Shown: positions 10,442-17,717 of the stretch, piece by piece
How positions within the stretch are numbered: the stretch's first letter is position 1
How the letters are laid out: every line of letters begins with the position of its first letter
From: Chitinophaga sancti
GTDB lineage: Bacteria; Bacteroidota; Bacteroidia; Chitinophagales; Chitinophagaceae
Assembly: GCF_034424315.1 (NCBI RefSeq)
Contig: NZ_CP139972.1
Location: forward strand, 2,356,001 to 2,420,000
Reading direction: 5' to 3'
Length of the DNA: 64,000 bases
Position numbers and translations under genes: made by a program
The notes under the pieces: generated by a model
Seen by the model: the letters and a program-made list of their open reading frames with translations, nothing else
What the model was told of the DNA's origin: nothing
Database searches by the model: none

Positions 10442-12886
10442 CTAGTTGGCACCCTTGATGCGGTTCATTTCTTCCTCTGAGGCACCGGCTCCGTTTTTGA
10501 CTTTGGGTATTTTGCTGTTCCCAAACTTGTAAGTAGCCGTCAGACGTACAATCTGGGTTTCAAGTAACTGAAAATACTGATAGTGTTGGTTGGGCAACAA
10601 GCTGGTAAAATATCGGGTGCGTGTATGGAAAATATCTTTAACCGAAAAACTTGCACTAATATGTTTACTAAATGTTCTGGATAATCCGAAATCCAATCCG
10701 TACTGGGGTTTATTGTAAAAAATGGTTCCGGTAATATAAGGCGATTGATAACCGAAGTTCAACTCGCATTTCGTTGCATTATCAATAGTAAATGTTTCAT
10801 TAACATTAAAATTGTAAGACAGTCGGCGGACGTCGAGCGGATTCCCGTCAAAGTCTGGTGTAACAATATGATTCAGATTCGTGTTAAAAAAGAAAAGGCT
10901 GGACCACCACCGGGTAATACTAATTGGTGCAGTCAATGCCAGTGAAAAGACATCTTGTTTGGCCAGGTTATCATATGAAAAAATCAATGTCTTGGAAACA
11001 GGATCTGTTTTTACAACTTCACTTATTACCTGACCGATCCTGACATAGCTCAGGCTCGCATTGTATTTATCCAGTAATGTGTAATTCACCTCAAAGGAGT
11101 TACTATACTGTGGTTTCAGGAATGGATTTCCCTGTGAGAATGTAAACTGATCCAGAAAATAGACAAATGGATTCAGGTCCTCATAGCTGGGGCGATCAAT
11201 TCTTCTGCTATACGCAAAATTGATAGTACTTGATGCGGATAATTTCTGATCAATAAAAGCGGTAGGGAAGAAATCAAGATAATGACGTTTTACACTCTCA
11301 TCCGCCCCTAAAGCAATCCCTTCCGAATTGGTTTGTTCTACGCGCAGACCAGCCTGTACTGACGTTTTATCTCCCTTGAAATTATAGTTAACATATCCGG
11401 CATTTACATTCTCCTTATAGATAAAACGGTTACTGAATATAGTGCTATAAAATGTACCATTTCGCAGGGAGTCATATCCGAAATCATTATTGGTTTTAAT
11501 GTAGGTAAATTTAACACCCGCATCCATTACATGTTTTCGATTGAGCCACGGACGGGAATAATCAGCATTAAAGGAATAAATATCAATTTTAATCGGCGAA
11601 TTAATTCTTAGTGTATCTGAACTTTTCAGCGGCTTACCCGGTGACAGATAGTATGCATTATTATATTGTGTTACCTCTTTCGCATCAAAACGGCCGGCAT
11701 TAAAATCCATCCCGAGTGTACTGCCTATAGAATCCAGTTTATACTCATAGGAAGCACCATAACGGAAATCACTGTAATTACTCCTGAGCGGAGCCACTGA
11801 CATGTAGGAGGAATCCTGTTTCTCTGCCCCATTGCTAATGCCGGTATTGTTATAGAGCGTCTGGGTAGCTGTATTAAAAGATCCATCTGCAAACAAGCGG
11901 AATGTGCTTCTGCTGGTCGGATAATACTCTATAGACACATTAAAATGATTATAACCAATCCTGCGCACCCTGTCGGCCTGTTGGTCAAATCGCGTAATTA
12001 CCCCATTATTAATATTAGTCCTTTCCACCGTCTGATCATTAAATCGCTGATTCCCGGAAGCAATATAATTGGCCGACAAGTTGACTTTGTTTGTCCGAAA
12101 AGTGGCTGCCACACCAGTATTCCACTTGTAATATCTTCCAAAACCACCCATAGCGTTTACCGAGCCATTGAAGCCGAGTGCCTTTGTCGTTTTCATTCTG
12201 ATGTTGATGATTCCACCGGTGCCTTGCGCTTCATATTTAGCCGGCGGGTTAGTGATCAATTCTATCGAGTGAACATTTGTACCTGGTGTATTACGTAAAA
12301 GCTCGGCAAGATCTGCTGCCGACAGATAGGTGGGCTTGTCATTTACCAGTACCATAGTACCTTCTTTCCCCCTGAGCGACAGCGTTCCATTCCTCGACTC
12401 ACCCACTCCCGGGGCACTTTGAAGTATTTCAAGCGCCGTATTACCTTTTGCCATGACGCTGTTCTCTACATTCAACACCACTCTGTCTATTTTTTTTTCA
12501 ATCAATGGTTTTTGTGCCGTGACCGATATTTCTTTAAGCATTTTCCCCCCATCCTGCCTCAATATATAATCAGGCAACACCATTGTTTCCCCTTTAGCTG
12601 AACTGATCGAAAAAACAGCCGATCTGAAAGGATAATAACCCGTATAGCTTGTTTTGATGTAATAACTTCCATCTGCAACATTTGGAAACACAAATACGCC
12701 ATCCGTTCCGGAAAAAACACACTTATTCTTTGTAGTATCTCCATTATCTACAAGGCAGACTGCTGTAAATTCCAAGGGGTGCCCGGTAGTATCTCTAATC
12801 ATTCCACTCAGCTTAACTTTTCCCTGCCCATAAACAATCATGTTAATCAAAACGAATGTTGTAACCAAAAAAAAACTATTCTGCAT
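10442..12886 (-). CDS. Outer-membrane TonB-receptor-like beta-barrel protein
   Basis: An 814-residue protein with an N-terminal signal peptide (about residues 1-20, ending near VYGQG), a carboxypeptidase-regulatory-like beta-sandwich (about 24-100), a TonB-receptor plug (about 125-225, with the usual LSLRGKEG and GTGGIINI motifs) and a large C-terminal barrel. The C-terminal tail after YKFGN is charged, as is common in the Bacteroidota barrel family often named OMP_b-brl_3. Such proteins sit in the outer membrane and may import or export a ligand. Here it is the first gene of the AT-rich cluster, downstream of the 22-base repeat array, and could handle the peptide or provide self-protection. 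It is paralogous to the protein at 13364-15814. The exact role is inference. Confidence 0.85.
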   Translation of the reverse strand: MQNSFFLVTTFVLINMIVYGQGKVKLSGMIRDTTGHPLEFTAVCLVDNGDTTKNKCVFSGTDGVFVFPNVADGSYYIKTSYTGYYPFRSAVFSISSAKGETMVLPDYILRQDGGKMLKEISVTAQKPLIEKKIDRVVLNVENSVMAKGNTALEILQSAPGVGESRNGTLSLRGKEGTMVLVNDKPTYLSAADLAELLRNTPGTNVHSIELITNPPAKYEAQGTGGIINIRMKTTKALGFNGSVNAMGGFGRYYKWNTGVAATFRTNKVNLSANYIASGNQRFNDQTVERTNINNGVITRFDQQADRVRRIGYNHFNVSIEYYPTSRSTFRLFADGSFNTATQTLYNNTGISNGAEKQDSSYMSVAPLRSNYSDFRYGASYEYKLDSIGSTLGMDFNAGRFDAKEVTQYNNAYYLSPGKPLKSSDTLRINSPIKIDIYSFNADYSRPWLNRKHVMDAGVKFTYIKTNNDFGYDSLRNGTFYSTIFSNRFIYKENVNAGYVNYNFKGDKTSVQAGLRVEQTNSEGIALGADESVKRHYLDFFPTAFIDQKLSASSTINFAYSRRIDRPSYEDLNPFVYFLDQFTFSQGNPFLKPQYSNSFEVNYTLLDKYNASLSYVRIGQVISEVVKTDPVSKTLIFSYDNLAKQDVFSLALTAPISITRWWSSLFFFNTNLNHIVTPDFDGNPLDVRRLSYNFNVNETFTIDNATKCELNFGYQSPYITGTIFYNKPQYGLDFGLSRTFSKHISASFSVKDIFHTRTRYFTSLLPNQHYQYFQLLETQIVRLTATYKFGNSKIPKVKNGAGASEEEMNRIKGAN

Positions 12887-12934
12887 AAGATGTTTCTATT
12901 TTTACTTTTGTACAATGGCTTCAAGGAGCTGGTA

Positions 12935-12964
12935 CAAACAATTAGTATTACAAACACTCCCAAA
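12935..12964 (-). promoter_or_regulatory. Weak Bacteroidota-type promoter candidate for the AT-rich operon
   Basis: Read on the minus strand, a TTTG (12964-12961) is followed 18 bases later by ATTGTTTG (12942-12935). The Bacteroidota vegetative consensus is TTTG - about 19 - TAnnTTTG, so the TTTG halves match but the TA does not. It would give a leader of roughly 40-50 bases before the ATG at 12886. It lies 65-95 bases downstream of the tandem repeats, a workable distance for an activator. Confidence 0.3.
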
Positions 12965-12991
12965 GGTGACTGTCGTAAGTATCACAAGCAA

Positions 12992-13014
12992 TTTTATAAT
13001 TAGAACCTATAAAA
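12992..13014. repeat. Inverted repeat, 7-base arms
   Basis: Perfect arms TTTTATA (12992-12998) and TATAAAA (13008-13014) around a 9-base spacer, between the 22-base tandem repeats and the start at 12886. It could be an operator, but such AT-only palindromes also arise by chance in AT-rich DNA. Confidence 0.3.
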
Positions 13015-13028
13015 TAGACCTTATTTAT

Positions 13029-13094
13029 TGGGTTTCAACATCATTGTGACTGGGTTTCAATATTATCGCAATTGGGTTTTAATATTATAGTTAT
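13029..13094. repeat. Three tandem 22-base direct repeats upstream of the AT-rich operon
   Basis: Units at 13029-13050, 13051-13072 and 13073-13094 share the consensus TGGGTTTyAAyATyAT followed by six variable bases. Only the first 16 positions are conserved, which suggests binding sites rather than simple duplication. The 22-base period is about two helical turns and puts all three sites on one face. That spacing resembles direct-repeat regulators such as the LytTR class, though the core is not a clean LytTR match. The array lies about 140-210 bases upstream of the start at 12886. Confidence 0.75.
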
Positions 13095-13306
13095 TAAGTT
13101 GTACGATATCTATCTATTATTCCTCGGGGTAAATTCGCCAGGGCTACTCAAAGAAATAAATATATAGAAAAAACTGATTCCGCCATCTCTTCTTAAAATA
13201 AATATTCTGAAATTAATATGAAATTATTCTATTAACCTTGGAACAACCTGGTATCTCGAACACCTACTCATGAATATGAAAATTTAGTTGCGTTTGCCCT
13301 GTAAAG

Positions 13307-13333
13307 AAGGTCCCTGCAAAATGCAGGAACCTT
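13307..13333 (-). terminator. Terminator-like hairpin ending the right-hand operon
   Basis: The arms at 13307-13318 and 13322-13333 form, on the minus-strand RNA, a 12-pair stem with a single G-U wobble (AAGGUUCCUGCA pairing with UGCAGGGACCUU) and a 3-base loop. It begins about 30 bases past the stop codon at 13364 and is followed by a modest U-rich stretch (CUUCUUUA). The position and stem strength fit an intrinsic terminator, although the U tract is weak. Confidence 0.7.
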
Positions 13334-13363
13334 GTCTTTATACTGAAAAACGAAAAAGGAGAC

Positions 13364-15814
13364 TTACTTGCTTTCATTCATCTTCACCCTGTCTTTTTCC
13401 GGAGAAGCGGATTTCTCCTGGCTCCGGTCTTCCACCTTGAGGCCACTGCGGAAGCGATAGGTAACTACAAAACGCAGGGCCTGCGTTTGCCATTTCGTAA
13501 GGGCGTAGATATCCACCAACTGATAACGGCTGGTAGCTTCGTATTTGGTCCAGCGGAAAAGATCCACTCCCGTGAGGCGCAGCGTCAGCATTTTTTTCAT
13601 CAGGTCTTTCTGCAGGCCCACTCCCATCACGCCCATCGGCTGCTGAATGAAGGTGCCGTCAATAGCCCGGGAAGTGTATTGCCCCGCCAGCTCCACCATC
13701 CAGTTGCCGGGGAGCTTGATCTGCTGACGCAACTGTCCGGAAAAGGTATTTGCCTGCAGCGAAAATGGCTCATCATTTATACGGCCTTTGTATTTGTTGC
13801 TGTTATATTCCAGGTACAAAATAGTAGTGAGATTATCGCTCAGCGGAATCTGCGCACTCGTATTAATGCCGGCCACCCTCCTTGTGCTGATATTCTCAGG
13901 ACGAATAAACGTTTCATTGCTGGAGGTCCGCTGCTGCACCACTTCCTGGATCACGTCTGATGTTTTGTTATACAGCAGCGTGGTGGTGAGTGCTCCATCC
14001 ATGAAAATGTGGCTCAGCTCGAAATTATTGCTGTACTGCGGTTTCAGATATGGATTACCTTCTTCGTATGTATACTGATCCAGGTAGAACCGGAATGGGT
14101 TCAGACTTTTATAATCCGGCCGCTCAATACGCCTGCTGTAGCTGGCGCTGAGTTTATTCTGCTTGTCCAGCGTATAGGCCACCAGTGCGGATGGGAACCA
14201 CTGCAGTGCATTGCGGGTAAAAGATTTGTCGCCATTGATCTGCGTACCGGAAATATCCATATGCTCTGCACGCAGCCCTACCTGCCACTCAAATCTTTCA
14301 CCGGCGCCGTTGAAGTTCAGGTAGCCCGCCAGTACTTTTTCCTTATACAGGAAATGATTGCTGAGGGAATCGCTGCGTACCCATCTACCACTTTGCTGCA
14401 GGTAATACTGCGCATTGTTGTCGGTGCTTACATCGCTATATTTGGCGCCAGCTTCCACTTTAACAGTGCGGCTCAAAGGCAGGGTATAATCCCCTTTGAA
14501 GGAGTAGATTCGAATGTTGCCGGGCATATCCGCCATAAACAGCGATGGCGTTTCTGTCGGATTGTTTTTGCCATCATAGTAACTGTTGTTGAAATGCTGC
14601 ACGCTCGTGGTCGTGTATTTCATATAGCTTCCATCCAGGGATATAGCATGACCGGCAGAATCGAAATTATGCTTCAGGGAGATGTTTGCCTCTCCGTTAT
14701 TCCACTTGCCATCCATATCAGCGGGTGCCATCACAATAGTTTGCACAGTACCGTCAGGGCTCTTTAACAAAGTTCTGTTTTCTGTTTGTGTAGACGACGG
14801 ATTGCGGAATCCGCTGCCTGCTACAGACAGCATAGTATTTCCGGAGAGATAAAAATCTATGCCCAGCTTAGCATTCAGGCTTTTATTCAGGTTCCTTGTA
14901 TAAGAGCGCTGGTCGTAGATTGTTTTGATCTCATCAGATGTGGTCCTGAAATTCCGGAGGATGTATACATCTTCAAATCCTTTCCTGTAAGCATATCCGG
15001 CATTACCGAACAGGTTGATATATTTACTGCGGTAATTGAACGTGAGCTGTTGCGTGGTACCCGGATAGCGCCCCTGCAGGTATGCGAGGGCGATGCTTCC
15101 GTTGAAGCCACGGGCAGCGCTCTTCTTCGTGCGTATGTTGATTACACCGTTTCCAGCGGCGTCGTATTTGGCTGAGGGGTTGGAAATTATCTCCACCTGG
15201 TCTACCTGGCTGGCCTGCATGTTACGCAGTATGGCCGATAGGTCGGCACCATTTACATAGGTATCCCGGCCATCTATAAATACTTTTACCCCCTGCTTAC
15301 CACGGATAGACAGGTTCCCCTGCTTATCTACAGTTACACCGGGCGATTTCTCCAAAACATCCATAGCAGAGCCTCCCGAGGCAGATACCATCGTTTCCAC
15401 ATTCACCACCGTTCTGTCGGCAAACTGTTCGATAATAGGACGCTTAGACGTCACCGTTACTGCTGATAACGATTTTGAAGAAAGAGTGAGTATCGTTGCT
15501 GGCAATTCCTGCGCGGCGCTGTTCAGATTCAGCGAAAGCCACTGCGGCTGGAAGCTGATACTGGTGATGGCCACCAGGTAATTTCCAAAAGGGAGTTGTT
15601 CGAAGGAATACAGTCCCGCTGTATCCGACAATGCAGCTTTCACCAGCGTAGAATCCGCGGCCTTGCGCAGCACCACCGTAGCGGCGATGACAGGTTGCCC
15701 CGTCACATCTTTTACATAACCGGTAACTTTGCCCGTTGCATCCTGCGACCGGACGGAAATAGTAACAACAATGAGCAATAAGGTGATTATTGTTGTAAGA
15801 AGGGTTTTCATCAT
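13364..15814 (-). CDS. Outer-membrane TonB-receptor-like beta-barrel protein
   Basis: An 816-residue protein with a signal peptide (about 1-23, ending near VRSQ), a carboxypeptidase-regulatory-like domain (about 29-110), a plug domain (about 125-235; LSIRGKQG, YDAAGNGVINI) and a long barrel region ending in VTYRFRSG plus a charged tail. It belongs to the same Bacteroidota barrel family as the protein at 10442-12886. As the last gene of the large operon, 14 bases after the phosphopantetheinyl transferase, it is probably made together with the lipopeptide. It may carry it across the outer membrane, take it back up, or protect the producer. It has the higher GC of its operon, unlike its paralogue. 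No catalytic function is expected. Confidence 0.85.
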   Translation of the reverse strand: MMKTLLTTIITLLLIVVTISVRSQDATGKVTGYVKDVTGQPVIAATVVLRKAADSTLVKAALSDTAGLYSFEQLPFGNYLVAITSISFQPQWLSLNLNSAAQELPATILTLSSKSLSAVTVTSKRPIIEQFADRTVVNVETMVSASGGSAMDVLEKSPGVTVDKQGNLSIRGKQGVKVFIDGRDTYVNGADLSAILRNMQASQVDQVEIISNPSAKYDAAGNGVINIRTKKSAARGFNGSIALAYLQGRYPGTTQQLTFNYRSKYINLFGNAGYAYRKGFEDVYILRNFRTTSDEIKTIYDQRSYTRNLNKSLNAKLGIDFYLSGNTMLSVAGSGFRNPSSTQTENRTLLKSPDGTVQTIVMAPADMDGKWNNGEANISLKHNFDSAGHAISLDGSYMKYTTTSVQHFNNSYYDGKNNPTETPSLFMADMPGNIRIYSFKGDYTLPLSRTVKVEAGAKYSDVSTDNNAQYYLQQSGRWVRSDSLSNHFLYKEKVLAGYLNFNGAGERFEWQVGLRAEHMDISGTQINGDKSFTRNALQWFPSALVAYTLDKQNKLSASYSRRIERPDYKSLNPFRFYLDQYTYEEGNPYLKPQYSNNFELSHIFMDGALTTTLLYNKTSDVIQEVVQQRTSSNETFIRPENISTRRVAGINTSAQIPLSDNLTTILYLEYNSNKYKGRINDEPFSLQANTFSGQLRQQIKLPGNWMVELAGQYTSRAIDGTFIQQPMGVMGVGLQKDLMKKMLTLRLTGVDLFRWTKYEATSRYQLVDIYALTKWQTQALRFVVTYRFRSGLKVEDRSQEKSASPEKDRVKMNESK

Positions 15815-15828
15815 TTCTTTTATTGAGA

Positions 15829-16533
15829 TTAAACAAAAAACGGTAAGGTTGTTACATCGATGCCTGCATACCAGATTGCCCGGTCTATAAGGTCTTCCGC
15901 AGGCAGGAAAACTGCTTCAGGTAATAACTGCGAAGTGCACAGTACCGACACATACTCTGCAGGCAGCGGTACATGCTGATAATACCAGGTTTCAGAAACA
16001 CCATCTATTCGCAATGTGGCACGGTTGCCATTTCGCAGGCAGATGTCTTTCACATCTATCGCCAGCCCCTGCCCCCTTGCCTTCACCAGGCTTTCCTTTC
16101 TGGTCCACAGCGCATACAAGGCCTCCTTACCTTCCCGCTGCAGCCGCTCCAGTTCATCGGAACGCAATGCTACGGCAATATCTTCAGGGTGCAGGTCAGC
16201 CATCAGCTCAACATCCACGCCGATTCGGCCATAGCGCGTAATAGCAGCCAGCACCATGTTTCCGGAGTGCGACAGGTTGAAATCCACGGCATCATCCAAC
16301 ACCAGTTTCCCTCCGGTATCTGGGTGTACCCGTTCCAGTGAGTCCGGCGAATAACCCTCCGCACACAGCAGATCGCGCAGCAGCAACCGGCCAAACAGGC
16401 AGTTCTGCCGGTCTTCCCAGCGGCGGTACCGGCATACATCTGCCCGCATATGCACCGGCAAACAATGCAGCAACACATCAAACAACGTGTTGCTCAGCTG
16501 CTGCCGGTATAAAAAACAGGAAAATGTAATCAT
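15829..16533 (-). CDS. 4'-phosphopantetheinyl transferase, Sfp type
   Basis: A 234-residue enzyme that transfers phosphopantetheine from CoA to the conserved Ser of carrier domains, turning apo synthetases into active ones. The Sfp-family motifs are present: FNLSHSG (85-91), GVDVE (105-109, with the Mg-binding Asp107 and Glu109) and WTRKES (143-148). The length matches Sfp-type enzymes. The start overlaps the thioesterase stop by 4 bases (ATGA), which suggests translational coupling. It can serve the eleven or more carrier domains of this operon and those of the neighbouring cluster. Confidence 0.93.
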   Translation of the reverse strand: MITFSCFLYRQQLSNTLFDVLLHCLPVHMRADVCRYRRWEDRQNCLFGRLLLRDLLCAEGYSPDSLERVHPDTGGKLVLDDAVDFNLSHSGNMVLAAITRYGRIGVDVELMADLHPEDIAVALRSDELERLQREGKEALYALWTRKESLVKARGQGLAIDVKDICLRNGNRATLRIDGVSETWYYQHVPLPAEYVSVLCTSQLLPEAVFLPAEDLIDRAIWYAGIDVTTLPFFV

Positions 16534-17231
16534 ACAAAAGATGTCCTGGCCGTTTGTTTGTTGAGAATAGCTGCCAGCTCTGCAAAATGCTGAAGGATAA
16601 AGAAATGATCCCCATCAAGCCGGCGGATGTCAGGAGCAAAACTCGTCTCATCCGCCCATCCTGCAGCCATTTCATCAGATATTGGCTCTGAGGTGCCATT
16701 AATCACGGTAACCGGCACATCATATTTGCCCAGCGGCTGATACTGATACAGCTCCAACGCCCGCATATCTTCCCGGATAATCGGCAGGAAGAACTCCATC
16801 AGCGCCTGGTTATTCAATACTTCCTCCGGGAAGCCGCCCAGTGCGCGTAACTCCTCGCGCAGGTCGCGGTCAGGTAGTTTATGCCGAACAGTACGTAAGT
16901 GATTTACCTTCGGCGCGGCACAACCCGTTACCAGGAAATGCAGCGGCAGCCTGCGTCCGCTAGCCTGCAACCTATGTATCAGCAGGTTTCCCAAAGTACC
17001 GCCCATAGAATGGCCAAAAAACATATAGTCACCGCGAATATATGGATTCACCTGTACCAGCAGATCATCCGCCATCTGGTGCAGATCGCCCAGCAAAGGG
17101 AGATTCATGCGCTGCCCACGGCCAGGCAGTTCCAGTGGCACCAGCGTAATATGCCGGTTCAGCAGCGGCTTCAGCGCATTATAGGCAAACTTATTGCCGC
17201 CCGCATATGGTAATGTAATCAGATTAATCAT
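16530..17231 (-). CDS. Type II (stand-alone) thioesterase
   Basis: A 233-residue alpha/beta hydrolase of the NRPS/PKS editing type. The nucleophile elbow GHSMGG puts Ser at 75, and the C-terminal catalytic His is in DGDHFFI at about 209. At the usual catalytic-acid position (family pattern GxxDP) the sequence reads GTSEPISD, so either Glu182 replaces Asp or Asp186 takes over. Such enzymes remove stalled or wrongly loaded groups, including acetyl groups left by phosphopantetheinylation, from carrier domains. No thioesterase domain is fused to any synthetase in this window, so this protein is the only thioesterase seen and might also take part in release. It lies 12 bases after the mutase small subunit. 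Confidence 0.9.
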   Translation of the reverse strand: MINLITLPYAGGNKFAYNALKPLLNRHITLVPLELPGRGQRMNLPLLGDLHQMADDLLVQVNPYIRGDYMFFGHSMGGTLGNLLIHRLQASGRRLPLHFLVTGCAAPKVNHLRTVRHKLPDRDLREELRALGGFPEEVLNNQALMEFFLPIIREDMRALELYQYQPLGKYDVPVTVINGTSEPISDEMAAGWADETSFAPDIRRLDGDHFFILQHFAELAAILNKQTARTSFV

Positions 17232-17243
17232 TAGTAATATTTA

Positions 17244-17675
17244 TTAAGCCTGTCTGGCAACCATTGCCTGCTCTTTTATGTGTTGCAGGCGCTGCCCAAA
17301 ATCCTGAAGGTCCTGATCGTTGCAGTAAGCACGGGTATAGCCGGCAGACTCCAGCTCCACTGCATAAAGGTATGACATATTCACATCTGTACTCAGCTTC
17401 CCACCAATAAACACGGGCTTCTCCTGCATGCTGTCCAGTTCCTTTACTCTTTTTATCAGTTCCTTTCCTTCAATATATCCGTGACCGTTAATTGTAGACA
17501 CAATCAGCATGTCCGGCTGATGACTGATACAGGCTTCCGTAAGCAGATCATAGGGTACACTGGGGCCCAGGTTGATTACCTCAAAGCCATTCTCCTGTAA
17601 AAACAACTGTATAAAAAACAGGTTCCAGTTGTGCGAGTCCGAAGGAATTGTAGTTAACAATGCGATAGGTTTCAT
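17244..17675 (-). CDS. glmS: Glutamate (methylaspartate) mutase, small B12-binding subunit
   Basis: A 143-residue cobalamin-binding protein with a Rossmann-like fold. The key B12 motif reads D13-S-H15-N-W-N18: the cobalt-ligating His is kept, while the Gly of canonical DxHxxG is Asn. The further motifs VSTINGHG (Ser60, the SxL region) and FIGGKL (Gly91-Gly92) are present. With the large subunit encoded 42 bases upstream it should convert L-glutamate to (2S,3S)-3-methylaspartate. In peptide clusters such as friulimicin, a homologous pair supplies 3-methyl-Asp. The symbol is the mutase glmS, not glucosamine synthase. A B12-binding regulator is unlikely because the large subunit is adjacent. Confidence 0.88.
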   Translation of the reverse strand: MKPIALLTTIPSDSHNWNLFFIQLFLQENGFEVINLGPSVPYDLLTEACISHQPDMLIVSTINGHGYIEGKELIKRVKELDSMQEKPVFIGGKLSTDVNMSYLYAVELESAGYTRAYCNDQDLQDFGQRLQHIKEQAMVARQA

Positions 17676-17717
17676 ATGATGTTTTTTATTTGGGAAAATA
17701 TTTTCTGTGTTTGTTAT

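Larger units (their letters stand above)
12887..13363. other. AT-rich intergenic spacer between the two NRPS operons
   Basis: These 477 bases carry no convincing gene. They hold the terminator-like hairpin of the right-hand operon (13307-13333), three 22-base tandem repeats (13029-13094), a 7-9-7 inverted repeat (12992-13014) and a weak promoter candidate for the barrel gene at 12886. The base composition is clearly more AT-rich than the right-hand operon. In 13095-13306 I see nothing I can name. Short plus-strand open frames here lack any family motif. Confidence 0.8.

Noticed and set aside
12779..13049. Short plus-strand open frames across the barrel start and spacer
   Set aside because: They are AT-rich, overlap a signal-peptide coding region, and have no ribosome-binding context or known motif.
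12887..13363. Possible insertion sequence or integration scar between the two operons
   Set aside because: There is no transposase fragment, terminal inverted repeat or tRNA gene. The composition change alone does not show a mobile element.
14009..14767. A 252-codon open frame on the plus strand opposite the barrel gene
   Set aside because: It lies wholly inside a well-supported minus-strand gene, has no recognisable domain and reads as low-quality antisense sequence.
15444..15836. A 130-codon minus-strand frame overlapping the start of the 13364-15814 barrel gene
   Set aside because: It runs in another frame over the signal peptide and plug of a clear barrel protein and has no independent support.
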